A stretch of 64,000 nt of DNA from NCBI GenBank assembly GCA_964498725.1, contig CAZCHS010000005.1:1-64000 (forward strand), given 5' to 3'. Both the position numbers and the translations under genes were made by a program. This stretch comes from JAFGTP01 sp964498725. Lineage in GTDB: Bacteria > Fidelibacterota > UBA2242 > JAFGTP01. This document shows, piece after piece, positions 26,701 through 34,803 of the stretch. The notes below the pieces were generated by a model. It did no database searches and had not been told where the DNA came from. It saw nothing but the letters and a program-made list of their open reading frames with translations. How positions within the stretch are numbered: position 1 is the stretch's first letter; the number at the start of each line of letters is the position of its first letter.

Positions 26701-27022
26701 TGAAATGCCGGACTTTCCAGGTGTAGGGTGAAAAAAGATCACCGGCGATCATACTGTTGAATGCCGAAGCGCCACCGATTTCCAGCTCCACATAATTTTT
26801 GACATCGTCATCCAGTGAAAATGACGCGGCGGTTTTAAAATTTTCCGGTCCAAGATTATATTTCTTTGCAATACCCTGCGCACTGGCCAAAGCCGCCTCC
26901 CGGTCCATGGAAATATCAAGATTAACGATCGGGTTGGCCTTGTCAAAAAAATTGATAGAAAAAAAGATTCCGCCGATAAAAAGCAGAATTAGAATAATCC
27001 AAAATGCTGGTCTTCTGGTCAT
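23702..27022 (-). CDS. Giant CPBP (CAAX protease-like) membrane protein, duplicated
   Basis: An 1106-residue membrane protein built of two related halves. Each has an extracytoplasmic region of PepSY-like strands, then a helix bundle. The first half carries a complete CPBP/Rce1 active site: EECLFR (423-428), His464 in AAHANYP and His502 in HFAYD. The second half (about 610-1106) repeats the order, with [IN]NSWP-type and YVLGG/YVFLF-type matches, but has no EExxxR and is probably not catalytic. Relatives are intramembrane metal proteases of unclear substrate. Gene-end terminator at 23645-23686. It stands alone on the minus strand. Confidence 0.85.
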   Translation of the reverse strand: MTRRPAFWIILILLFIGGIFFSINFFDKANPIVNLDISMDREAALASAQGIAKKYNLGPENFKTAASFSLDDDVKNYVELEIGGASAFNSMIAGDLFSPYTWKVRHFKPEETNETMIRFTPSGEFYGFAEKLPEDQPGQNLSADSALAIAEKKAINAGIKLNDYELVENSQEVMSGGRKDYTFVYERKDKQLKEAAYRLRLKLSGSKFTELTHFVKIPEAFSRKYDEMRSTNETLAMIATVAGAILYVLGGVILGLFLLLRHNWVVWKPAIFWGFFIAILMALLQINNWPLMWMSYDTAIAAQGFLMQQIVQLLILFLAEFLLLTLSFMAAESLSRKAFPEHIQLWRIWSKDVANTKPVYGQTFGGYLGVSIFLGFDVALYFFTTRVLGWWVPSSTLFNPNILATHMPWFASIVQSLHAGFWEECLFRAIPIAGAALIGQKYGRRNWWIAAAFVVQALIFGAAHANYPMQPSYARVVELIIPSLAFGLVYLYFGLLPGIILHFAYDVVWFSLPLFASSAEGLFFDKLMVITLTFVPVIILIWRRLQTGKTVQLQEKYLNKSWQPSETVTNEIEPAKSTASSGEFSERLKYGIILLGAITFIGWLIIGNFRNHATRLDTTRLEAESLALQTIQKRGIELSDTMEVLSTVQTPLDTDDRFIWQEYGEETYRELSGTYLRNPLWLVRFARFEGSVDQRAEEYLVYIEKGEVIRFRHKLPESTPGDSLPEYAARKIALNHIKKQYAMNSASFQEITASPSKHPARTDWLFEYEDTTNVKLDKEGKALISVKVAGSQIVDSYQKVEVPEKWERAEKSRTNSIKIIKIVSVVFYVFLFIAAIIVAIVFWSKGKFTIDTFLPVLITMAVVLALSFINSWPKLMAQLNTALPMVNQKTIFAISGFFTILMAFVPALIFGFINDQKEYTRSNKFSLNILFGISIGLLMFIISALLEKLFSPSLAPNWAEYGSLGDHWPLFSKSLDVVPGFFMKSSEFLFVFWLIDRLTKNWQVKKPLAGLLFLIMGFVITGLTIETIPYWVISGLVMGVIYYLLYTLLIRKNIYLAILITIGYHIPTLFRGMLMNAYPVAILENILALIVLLMVGVLVYRKVVRE

Positions 27023-27106
27023 TTTCCCCTCCTAAAAAATTGTATAATTTTACTTAATGAATCAAGTTAATAATTTTCATCCATAATAGAAATAAAATTT
27101 GAAGAA

Positions 27107-28108
27107 TTAGAGCCGGTTCAGTATATCATTTAACAGGGATTCCGGAATATACATATTAATTGACAAAAACAGCAATTCAGGCCTGTTGAGGAATTTGGCG
27201 GGAATATTGGCGCGGTCTTTTTCAGTAGTGATTAAGTAGTCGGTATTGCGGGATTTCGCCAGCAATCTTTCAATATGCTGATTAGTGTATTTGTGATGAT
27301 CAGGAAAAGTGGCTGTCAGGAGTTTGGCCGGTTCCAGCTGTTTGACAGTATCAAAAAACTGCTCCGGATTGCCCAGTCCGCAAAAGGCCAGTAGCTTTTT
27401 ACCTTTCAAAAGATTACGATCAATGTGTTTGTGGGCGGTTTTAATGGTGGTAATTTCTGTTGGCGCGGTAAAGCATTCCATGCCCTGATCATGGAAAAAA
27501 CTCACATAATCGGGTTTTGGTTTTTGAGTGCGGGTAAAAACCAGAAAATCCGCCCGTTTAAGATTGTGAAAAGATTCCCTGAGCCGGCCTCTGGGAATAA
27601 GATGTTCTTCATAAGGTGAGGAATAGGCGTCCCACAAGACAATATCCACATCCCGGTGTAAGCGCCGGTGCTGAAAACCATCATCGGCAATGACAATATC
27701 ACATTTATATTTGTCCTGCGCGGTTTTTCCGGCGGCATAACGGTCCGCATCGACAATGATAACCACATCTTTTGTTTTTTTCGCCATCAGAAAGGGTTCG
27801 TCGCCACTATCTGCCGCCGTCACAATCGGCCCTTCTCCTTCACTGACAATCATCTGGCCTTTACTATTGCGTTTATACCCCCGGGTGATTATGGCCGGTT
27901 TGAAGTCCTTTTCTTTCAGAAGCATGGCCAGTGCAATGGCAAAGGGCGTTTTTCCGGTGCCGCCGGCGGTGATATTGCCGATTGAAATCACCGGAATTTT
28001 GAGTTCATGGCTTTTCAGGATTTTCATATCATAGAAATAATTTCTCAGATTGGTTATACCCTGGTACAACATAGCGAAAGGGGTCAATATGGTGCGTATG
28101 ATTTTCAT
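27107..28108 (-). CDS. lpxK: Tetraacyldisaccharide 4'-kinase LpxK
   Basis: LpxK phosphorylates the 4' position of the lipid A disaccharide at the cytoplasmic face of the inner membrane. The 333-residue protein has an N-terminal membrane-associating helix, Walker A in ISIGNITAGGTGKTP, the DDGFQHRRL motif and the C-terminal TTEKD segment, all typical. It overlaps lpxB by 4 bases and closes a three-gene minus-strand operon. Confidence 0.96.
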   Translation of the reverse strand: MKIIRTILTPFAMLYQGITNLRNYFYDMKILKSHELKIPVISIGNITAGGTGKTPFAIALAMLLKEKDFKPAIITRGYKRNSKGQMIVSEGEGPIVTAADSGDEPFLMAKKTKDVVIIVDADRYAAGKTAQDKYKCDIVIADDGFQHRRLHRDVDIVLWDAYSSPYEEHLIPRGRLRESFHNLKRADFLVFTRTQKPKPDYVSFFHDQGMECFTAPTEITTIKTAHKHIDRNLLKGKKLLAFCGLGNPEQFFDTVKQLEPAKLLTATFPDHHKYTNQHIERLLAKSRNTDYLITTEKDRANIPAKFLNRPELLFLSINMYIPESLLNDILNRL

Positions 28109-29226
28109 AGGGTTTGTAATTCGGACAGAATGATTCCGGCAGCTTTTCCCGATGCGCCGGCCGGGCCGATTTTTTCCTGTACCTCTTTATAAAAATTTCG
28201 AAATCGCTCTTTTTCTGTTGGAGAACTAAGATAGGCCTGAACTTCCTGGTAAATATTTTCAGGAGTGACCTCTTTTTGGATCAGTTCGTGAATGCCTTCC
28301 CGGCCGGCAATCAGATTGGCCAATCCGATAAAATCAATTTTCGCCACCAGTTTAGCCAGGTAATAGGTAAAGAATGAGGTTTTGTAGATGATCACCATGG
28401 GTGTGCCGAGCAGAGCCGCTTCCAGGCTGGCGGTACCGGAGACCATAATTAAATATTCCGCTTGCTGGATAATCGCATCATTTTGACCCCTTACCCATTT
28501 CAGCCAGTCATACCGATATTTTGCCCGGTACTCCCTAAAATCCTGTCCCGGCGCCATGCCGATGACAAATTTCAAGGATGGATGTTTTTTGCGAATTTTA
28601 ATGGCGCTTGCAATCATGACATCCAGATGATTTTCCAATTCCTGTTTGCGGCTGCCGGGAAAGAGTCCGATAAACCTATCCTCCGGCGCCAGACCGGTAA
28701 TTGGAGTTTCCCCTTTGAATATTTCCTTATCCATTAACGGGTTTCCGCCGTAAACCGCATCCACACCGTGTTTAGTATACCATTCCGGTTCGAAAGGCAA
28801 AATACAGATCACCTTGTCTACATTCCGGCGTACCTGCTTGACCCGGGACTGGTGCCACGCCCAGATCTGGGGACAAATATAATAGACTACCTTGAGCTTG
28901 CGTTTTTTGAGCGCCTTAGCCAGACGCAGATTAAAACCGGGATAATCCACAAGGACGACTAAATCAATTTTATTTTCGTCGATAAATTTGAGGGTTTCAT
29001 TAAATATTTTTTTGATGAAAGGCAGATGTTTGATCACTTCCGCAAAGCCCATAAAAGAGAGGTTGTCAATATGGTGAAGCAATTTCGCGCCAGCCTTCTG
29101 CATATTGTCACCGCCATTGGCAAAGATTTTCAGGTTGGGATCCTTCGCCAATAAGTGCTCGATTAACCGGGCGGCGTGGATATCGGCTGACAATTCACCG
29201 GTGGAAATAAAAAGACGCCCGGCCAT
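28105..29226 (-). CDS. lpxB: Lipid-A-disaccharide synthase LpxB
   Basis: LpxB joins UDP-2,3-diacylglucosamine and lipid X to form the beta-1,6 lipid A disaccharide. The 373-residue GT19 protein has STGELSADIH near the N-terminus, the CPQIWAWHQSR block, the LFPGSRKQE donor site and SGTASLEAAL near the C-terminus. Together with LpxK it shows that the organism makes lipid A. Its start overlaps the stop of the Gfo/Idh gene by one base and its stop overlaps lpxK by four. Confidence 0.97.
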   Translation of the reverse strand: MAGRLFISTGELSADIHAARLIEHLLAKDPNLKIFANGGDNMQKAGAKLLHHIDNLSFMGFAEVIKHLPFIKKIFNETLKFIDENKIDLVVLVDYPGFNLRLAKALKKRKLKVVYYICPQIWAWHQSRVKQVRRNVDKVICILPFEPEWYTKHGVDAVYGGNPLMDKEIFKGETPITGLAPEDRFIGLFPGSRKQELENHLDVMIASAIKIRKKHPSLKFVIGMAPGQDFREYRAKYRYDWLKWVRGQNDAIIQQAEYLIMVSGTASLEAALLGTPMVIIYKTSFFTYYLAKLVAKIDFIGLANLIAGREGIHELIQKEVTPENIYQEVQAYLSSPTEKERFRNFYKEVQEKIGPAGASGKAAGIILSELQTL

Positions 29227-30209
29227 TACACATCCAATTCTGCTAATTTTTGGTTAATGGTTTGCTCTATCTGAAGTGCCAGTTTGAGAGCCGCCAGTCC
29301 GTCTTCTCCGGTGACCATAGGGTCTTGTTGCTTTGTAATGGCTTGAATGAAATCCTTTTGTTCATCCAGCATCGCATTGGAATCCGGGGCTTCCATCTGT
29401 TTGAAATAGATGGTTTTCTTTTCTTTATCCGCAATCTGAAACCCGGCCAGTTCATGGTATTCCTCGGATTTTTTATCCAGTGAAAAGATATCGGTTTTTT
29501 TATTGAGAAAATCAATGTTGATATAGGCGTTTTGCTGAAAAATACGAAATTTCCTGACTTTTTTATCGGAAACCCGGCTGGCAGTGATATTGGCCACACA
29601 GCCATTGGCAAAGTCTATCCGCACGTTGGCAATGTCAATATTGTCTGTCAATACCGGTGTGCCGCTGGCTTCGATATTCGTGATTTTTGAATCGACTAAT
29701 TTCAGGATAATGTCAAGATCGTGGATCATTAACTCCGGAATGACAGCAGAATTAATTCCCCGCTCATTGAATTGGGATATGCGATGGCACTCAATGAATT
29801 TGGGCGCCAACTGGTAATCTTCCAGAATTTTAAAGGCCGGGTTAAAGCGTTCGATATGGCCGACCTGGAGGATTAAATTATTATTTTTGGCAATGGCCAT
29901 GAGGTCTTCCGCCTGCTCAATGGTTTCCGTGACCGGTTTTTCGCAGAAAACATGAAGTCCGTTTTCCAGGGCGTCTTTGGTGATTTCATAATGTGTATTG
30001 GTGGGAGTCACCACCAGCAGGGCGTCGCTGGCGTCCAGTAATTCCTGCCGGTTATCAAAATTTTTCGCGTAATATTTTTGGGCGATAAATTGGCTGCGAT
30101 CATCGTCAATATCATAAAATCCTGTTACCTTTATTTGGTCGTGGGTCAAAAGATTGTTTAGATGAAAATTGCCCAGATAGCCGACACCAATTATTCCAAT
30201 TTTTAGCAT
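29226..30209 (-). CDS. Gfo/Idh/MocA-family oxidoreductase, GnnA candidate
   Basis: A 327-residue NAD(P)-dependent oxidoreductase with a Rossmann motif GIIGVGYLGNFH, the family CEKPVTET motif (about residues 91-98) and a C-terminal dimerisation domain. It is the first gene of the operon and shares a base with lpxB. In Acidithiobacillus and Leptospira, GnnA of this family oxidises the 3-OH of UDP-GlcNAc so that GnnB can add an amine, giving amide-linked lipid A. The position suggests a similar role here. No GnnB aminotransferase is in this window, so the specific name is withheld. Confidence 0.8.
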   Translation of the reverse strand: MLKIGIIGVGYLGNFHLNNLLTHDQIKVTGFYDIDDDRSQFIAQKYYAKNFDNRQELLDASDALLVVTPTNTHYEITKDALENGLHVFCEKPVTETIEQAEDLMAIAKNNNLILQVGHIERFNPAFKILEDYQLAPKFIECHRISQFNERGINSAVIPELMIHDLDIILKLVDSKITNIEASGTPVLTDNIDIANVRIDFANGCVANITASRVSDKKVRKFRIFQQNAYINIDFLNKKTDIFSLDKKSEEYHELAGFQIADKEKKTIYFKQMEAPDSNAMLDEQKDFIQAITKQQDPMVTGEDGLAALKLALQIEQTINQKLAELDV

Positions 30210-30243
30210 TTTTGCTCCTGTTTATTTACATTATGAATCGTGA

Positions 30244-30270
30244 TTTTAACCTGAATAATTCAGGTTAAAA
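30244..30270. repeat. Perfect palindrome between divergent operons
   Basis: Arms ttttaacctgaat and attcaggttaaaa surround a single a. It lies between the divergent Gfo/Idh and 5'-nucleotidase genes, 35 bases from the former start. It could be a dimeric repressor operator or a repeat remnant; the word attcaggttaa also occurs at 21346-21356 just before repeat R1. Confidence 0.6.
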
Positions 30271-30373
30271 AATGATTTTTAAATTTTGTAAGAGAATTTA
30301 ACTTTAATGAATTAAAAATAAAAGGTAATCGCCACTACGCACAGATTACAAATTACTAAAAAAGGAGAGAGTA

Positions 30374-31861
30374 ATGACAAATAAACGAATGCTATTTACG
30401 CTTTTGCTGGCAGTTTTTGCGACAGTGTCCTGTGGGGATAAAATTGTGGATGCGGAAATAATCCACTGGAATGACTTTCATTCGGCTAATCTGCCCTACA
30501 CTCCCACTCACTATAACCCCGAAAAAATTCAAGTGGGCGGTTATGCTGTCATGGCCGGTTATATTGATTCATTGCGGAATATTTATGATGACGCACTGGT
30601 CCTTCACGCCGGAGATGATTTCCAGGGCTCGCCGGTATCATCCATTACCAAAGGAATGTCGCAGATCATGATTCTGAACAAGATCAAACCCGATGCTTTT
30701 ACTATCGGCAACCATGAGTTTGATTACAGTAAAGAAAATCTCTACAAAGCCCTTGACAAAGCTGATTTTCCGGTGGTTTCCGCTAATATTTATGATGAAG
30801 TAAAAAACCAACTATTTACTGAACCTTATAAAATTTATCAAAAAGATGATGTAGCAATTGGCGTCATCGGCGTGGTTTACAAAAATCTAAAATCCAGTGT
30901 CATTCCCGCCAATGTGGAGGGCTTGGAAATATTGGACCCGGTGACGGAAATACAAAAATATGTGGATGAGATCAAATCCAAAGTCGATCTGATCGTGGTG
31001 CTGAGTCACAGCGGATTCCATTCTGATTCCCTTTATGCGGAAAATCTGGAAGAAGTGGATGTCATCGTCGGCGGCCATTCCCACTCCTGGCTGAGTAAAC
31101 CGGCCAAAGTCAATGATATCCTCATTCTGCAGGCCGGTGGACGGGGAGAACGGTTGGGACTTCTGAAAATGAAGGTCAACAGAAAAACCAATGCCATTGA
31201 ATCCTATGATTACGATTTTATTCGTACAGAAGTCAAAAAAGTCACACCAAATCCGGAAGTGGCGCAGCTGGTGGATTCCCTGGAGTCAAAAATTCGTGAA
31301 ACCATGGACCAGCAGATCGGAACATTGAAAAAAGATTGGTTACGGACTTCCCGGGATGAATCCAATATCGGCAATTGGATTTGTGACGTCACACGACAAA
31401 AATTCGATGTGGATATCGCATTACAAAACAGTGGCGGGATTCGTAAAAATCTGCCGGCCGGCCCGATTAAAGTACGGGACATCTGGGAAATATCACCCTT
31501 TGATAATTCCATTCAGATTTTTCATCTGTCCGGAAAAGAACTATTGGACATGATCAATTACCGGTTGGAAAACCCACGGGATCTGCTGCAGGTGTCGGGT
31601 ATGAAAATTTATTACGACGGCAAAACCGGAAAACTGGTAAAATTAACCGTCGGCGGCCAACCTGTTGATCCCGGAAAAAGTTATTCCATTGCCACCAATA
31701 ATTATATTATGAGCCATAGTCAGCGATTTTTTGGTATTGATCCGGAAACACTGGATATCGAAGAAACAAATTACCTCGGCCGCGATGTGTTACTGGAAGC
31801 TTTGGAAAAGAATCCGGTAGTGTCTGGAGAAAAGGAAGACCGTATCATTGATGTGAGATAG
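30374..31861 (+). CDS. UshA-like 5'-nucleotidase/metallophosphatase, probable lipoprotein
   Basis: A 495-residue two-domain enzyme of the 5'-nucleotidase family that removes phosphate from nucleotides outside the cytoplasm. The N-terminal metallophosphoesterase domain shows HWNDFH, AGDDFQGSP, GNHEFDY and GGHSHSW (two-metal ligands). The C-terminal domain has NSGGIRKNLPAG and ISPFDN for nucleoside binding. The signal peptide ends in TVSC, a weak lipobox, so lipid anchoring is likely but not certain. AGGAGA precedes the ATG. It is monocistronic with a terminator right after the stop. Confidence 0.9.
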   Translation: MTNKRMLFTLLLAVFATVSCGDKIVDAEIIHWNDFHSANLPYTPTHYNPEKIQVGGYAVMAGYIDSLRNIYDDALVLHAGDDFQGSPVSSITKGMSQIMILNKIKPDAFTIGNHEFDYSKENLYKALDKADFPVVSANIYDEVKNQLFTEPYKIYQKDDVAIGVIGVVYKNLKSSVIPANVEGLEILDPVTEIQKYVDEIKSKVDLIVVLSHSGFHSDSLYAENLEEVDVIVGGHSHSWLSKPAKVNDILILQAGGRGERLGLLKMKVNRKTNAIESYDYDFIRTEVKKVTPNPEVAQLVDSLESKIRETMDQQIGTLKKDWLRTSRDESNIGNWICDVTRQKFDVDIALQNSGGIRKNLPAGPIKVRDIWEISPFDNSIQIFHLSGKELLDMINYRLENPRDLLQVSGMKIYYDGKTGKLVKLTVGGQPVDPGKSYSIATNNYIMSHSQRFFGIDPETLDIEETNYLGRDVLLEALEKNPVVSGEKEDRIIDVR

Positions 31862-31862
31862 A

Positions 31863-31896
31863 AAAAAACACCCCATAGATAACCGGGGTGTTTTTT
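31863..31896. terminator. Bidirectional intrinsic terminator
   Basis: A stem aaaaaacacccc/ggggtgtttttt with a 10-base loop lies between the convergent nucleotidase and pyrophosphatase genes. T-runs occur at the 3' side on both strands, so it can end both transcripts. Confidence 0.88.
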
Positions 31897-31924
31897 GTAT
31901 TGAGTATGTTAACTAAAGGTTTTA

Positions 31925-34498
31925 TTAAAACCACTTATCAGCTAAATTGTATTTCATAATAAATCCGATACCGATAATACTGACCATGGTAGCCAGTTTG
32001 ATAGCGATGTCCAGTGAAGGGCCGCAAGTGTCCTTTAAAGGATCACCCACTGTATCACCGGTGACGGCAGCGGCATAAGACGCCATAATTTCAGTGTATT
32101 TTTCCTTGACCTCCATCATTGCATTGATCAGGTCATATTCTTCGGGTTTCAGACGCAAAAACTCCCTGAACATGATCCGGTCATGCTTATTCAGGTCTTC
32201 AAAATAATTGTTCAGTTCCGGATCAATGGTTTCCACAAAATCGTCCTTGCCAAAATGCTGGATCAAAAAATCCAGGGATTTGCCTTTTTTCAGGTAATTT
32301 TCATTGATATACCGGATCATCCTGTCAAGATACTCTGATTCCTCAATATCAATACTGAATGCAGCCGGATTCATATTAACCAATTCATAGAGGAATCTCT
32401 TGTACTCATGAGAGAAGAAAAAAGGCCAAAGACCTTTGCGGGAGGCCAGTTTGATATTGGCGAAAATAAGATCCTTGGTTTCCGATTTTGACCGTTCAAT
32501 ATATTTTTTAGCATTGTCCCAGGCACCACCGGAATTAGCCATAAAAATGGCAAAGAGAAATCCCACCAGCAAGCTGCCCAGCAGCAGGCCGATAATGGCG
32601 ATGGGGCCCAGAACCATTCCGGTGATCAAAGGTGTAAAGATCACAGTAATAGCCGGATTGATCATTTTTTTCTGGGCTGCGATAGTGGATATCTGGATAC
32701 AGCGCTCATAATCGGGACGGGTTTCGCCAGTCATGACACCCTTGATTGTACGGAATTGACGACGTACTTCTTCGATCATTTCACCGGCCGCCTGGGAAAC
32801 TGCGTCAGTAGTTTTACTGGTAAAGGTAGTACAAATAATACCACCGATAAACAGTCCGATTATAAAACGCAGGTCCATAATCGCACCACCCAAATAACTC
32901 AGCAGGTCATTGGCGGTACTGTTGATTACGATATCAATATTATCGATCAGGCGAAAGCGGTCCAGATAATTGGGATTGGCATCATAAAGCTGCATAATGG
33001 TCATACGAATATTTTCAATAAAGGCTGAGATCAGTGTAAGGGTGGTGAGGGCGGCGGAACCGATTGCCAGGCCTTTGCCCCGGGCCGCAGTAGAATTTCC
33101 CAATTCGTCCAGGCTATCGGTACGTCTTCGTGTTTGGCTCGGCAGTTCTGCCATTTCAGCGATACCACCGGCATTGTCAGCAATAGGGCCAAAGGCATCG
33201 ATTGAGAGATTGATACCCAAAGTACTCATCATACCCACGGAAGCCAGTCCGATAGAGTAAAGACCCACGGAAAAATCAGCGAATCCGCCACCGGTACCAA
33301 AAGAGACGATCATCGCCATTATTATGATAATAAAGGAGGGCGCAGTTGACATTAATCCAACTGACAGACCTGATGTAATCACTGTCGCGTGACCGGTTTT
33401 CGCCTGGGCGGCGATCTTTTTTACCGGACTAAAAGCGGCATTTGTGTAATAATCTGTCACATACCCCAGAACAACACCCGCTAGTGTACCGGTAATAATA
33501 GGAATAAAAAGTTGCCAGAGCATTTCGGGAAAAATAATTTTGATAACAGCGAAACTGGCCAGCATTGTCAGGACTGAAGTTATATTAATTCCCCGGTTAA
33601 TGGCTTTTAGCAATCCCATTTGTCCGTCATCTTCCTTGGCTTTGATCATAAAAATTCCCACCATTGAGGCAAATGTTCCGACACTGGCGATGATCATCGG
33701 TAAAATTACAGCGTCAAATTGTCTTTCAATAGAGAAAGCCGAAAAAGCACTGATGGCCAGGGCCGCTGTTCCAAGGATAGAACCGACAAAGGATTCGTAA
33801 AGGTCGGCGCCAAGACCGGCAATGTCACCGACATTATCCCCCACATTATCTGCAATGACCGCCGGGTTGCGCGGATCATCTTCGGGAATACCGGCTTCCA
33901 CTTTTCCTACCAGGTCGGCGCCCATATCTGCCGCTTTGGTGAAAATTCCACCTCCAACCCTGGCAAAAAGCGCCATGGATGAAGCACCGAATCCAAAGCT
34001 CAGCATGGTTGTGGTGATTTCATGCAGTGTCATGTCGGCCCAGGCATTTAGCGCGGCAAACCAGATAATAATATCCAAAAGCCCGAATCCCACCACAATC
34101 AACCCCATAATACTGCCGCCGCGGAAGGAAATTCTTAGGGCGCCATTCAATGAACTGCGGGCGGCATTGGTGGTACGATTGGCAGTCAGCGTCGATGCCG
34201 ACATTCCCAAAAATCCACAAAGGCCGGAGAACAAACCGCCGGAAATAAAAGCATAAGGCACATAGACACTTAAAGCCTTCAGCCCATATGCCACAAAAAG
34301 CAGAATAATGAAAACCGTAACAAAGAAAATCCCCACGGTTTTATATTGCCGTCGTAAATAGGCCATAGCACCGGAACGAATATAGCCTGATATCCGGCGA
34401 ATATCTTCATTTCCGACATCTTGTCTGAGTATCCACAGAAAAAATATCAACGCTGCAAACAGCGCCAGAAGTGATGCGATGGGAACGAGAAAGATCAT
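31925..34498 (-). CDS. hppA: Membrane-bound H+/Na+-translocating pyrophosphatase with large insertion
   Basis: This pump couples pyrophosphate hydrolysis to ion export. The 857-residue protein has about 16 hydrophobic helices, the substrate loop ADMGADLVGKVE and NPAVIADNVGDNVGD, and the final GDTVGDPLKDT motif. GNSTAARGKG has Ala where K+-independent enzymes have Lys, so it is probably of the K+-dependent class; whether H+ or Na+ is moved cannot be told. About 139 residues (668-806) stand between AKKYIE and the last catalytic loop where the family usually has only some 15-25. This insertion is charged and helical. Terminator shared with the convergent gene. Confidence 0.95.
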   Translation of the reverse strand: MIFLVPIASLLALFAALIFFLWILRQDVGNEDIRRISGYIRSGAMAYLRRQYKTVGIFFVTVFIILLFVAYGLKALSVYVPYAFISGGLFSGLCGFLGMSASTLTANRTTNAARSSLNGALRISFRGGSIMGLIVVGFGLLDIIIWFAALNAWADMTLHEITTTMLSFGFGASSMALFARVGGGIFTKAADMGADLVGKVEAGIPEDDPRNPAVIADNVGDNVGDIAGLGADLYESFVGSILGTAALAISAFSAFSIERQFDAVILPMIIASVGTFASMVGIFMIKAKEDDGQMGLLKAINRGINITSVLTMLASFAVIKIIFPEMLWQLFIPIITGTLAGVVLGYVTDYYTNAAFSPVKKIAAQAKTGHATVITSGLSVGLMSTAPSFIIIIMAMIVSFGTGGGFADFSVGLYSIGLASVGMMSTLGINLSIDAFGPIADNAGGIAEMAELPSQTRRRTDSLDELGNSTAARGKGLAIGSAALTTLTLISAFIENIRMTIMQLYDANPNYLDRFRLIDNIDIVINSTANDLLSYLGGAIMDLRFIIGLFIGGIICTTFTSKTTDAVSQAAGEMIEEVRRQFRTIKGVMTGETRPDYERCIQISTIAAQKKMINPAITVIFTPLITGMVLGPIAIIGLLLGSLLVGFLFAIFMANSGGAWDNAKKYIERSKSETKDLIFANIKLASRKGLWPFFFSHEYKRFLYELVNMNPAAFSIDIEESEYLDRMIRYINENYLKKGKSLDFLIQHFGKDDFVETIDPELNNYFEDLNKHDRIMFREFLRLKPEEYDLINAMMEVKEKYTEIMASYAAAVTGDTVGDPLKDTCGPSLDIAIKLATMVSIIGIGFIMKYNLADKWF

Positions 34499-34803
34499 AA
34501 CCCCTCCAAAATTTTGTGCGTTAAGTTAAATAATGAATCATTGTATTGCTTTCATATATTTCAATTTAACCTGTCAATATATAGAATAATTTTATTTTTG
34601 TCTACTAAATGAATTAAATTTTTTGACATGGTTTTGTTTATATTTTTGCTGAAGCTTTGATCCATAACACCTTTTAAATGATCGGGCGACCTATGAAATG
34701 GTATCCTTGGAGGGAATTGCGGAGGTCTTTGACCATTCGCAAGGTTTTCATTTCCTGAGGTTGAATTTGAATATTGAATACAAATCATTTAAGTTACATG
34801 ACT
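34499..34803. other. Divergent gap between pyrophosphatase and U32 genes
   Basis: This AT-rich gap of about 305 bases must hold the promoters of both genes, but no well-spaced promoter stands out. Two TATTTTTG words (34593-34600, 34641-34648) fit the TAnnTTTG -7 element of Bacteroidetes, but neither has a properly spaced upstream TTTG. No repeat copy or coding frame is accepted here. Confidence 0.45.

Noticed and set aside
34593..34648. Bacteroidetes-type promoter (TAnnTTTG) before the U32 gene
   Set aside because: Two -7-like words exist, but neither has a TTTG at 19-20 bases upstream; in this AT-rich gap they are expected by chance.
34774..34803. TTG start at 34774 for the U32 gene
   Set aside because: The GAGG upstream is 13 bases away and the added ten residues are not part of the family; the ATG at 34804 opens directly with the conserved MELLAPGG block.
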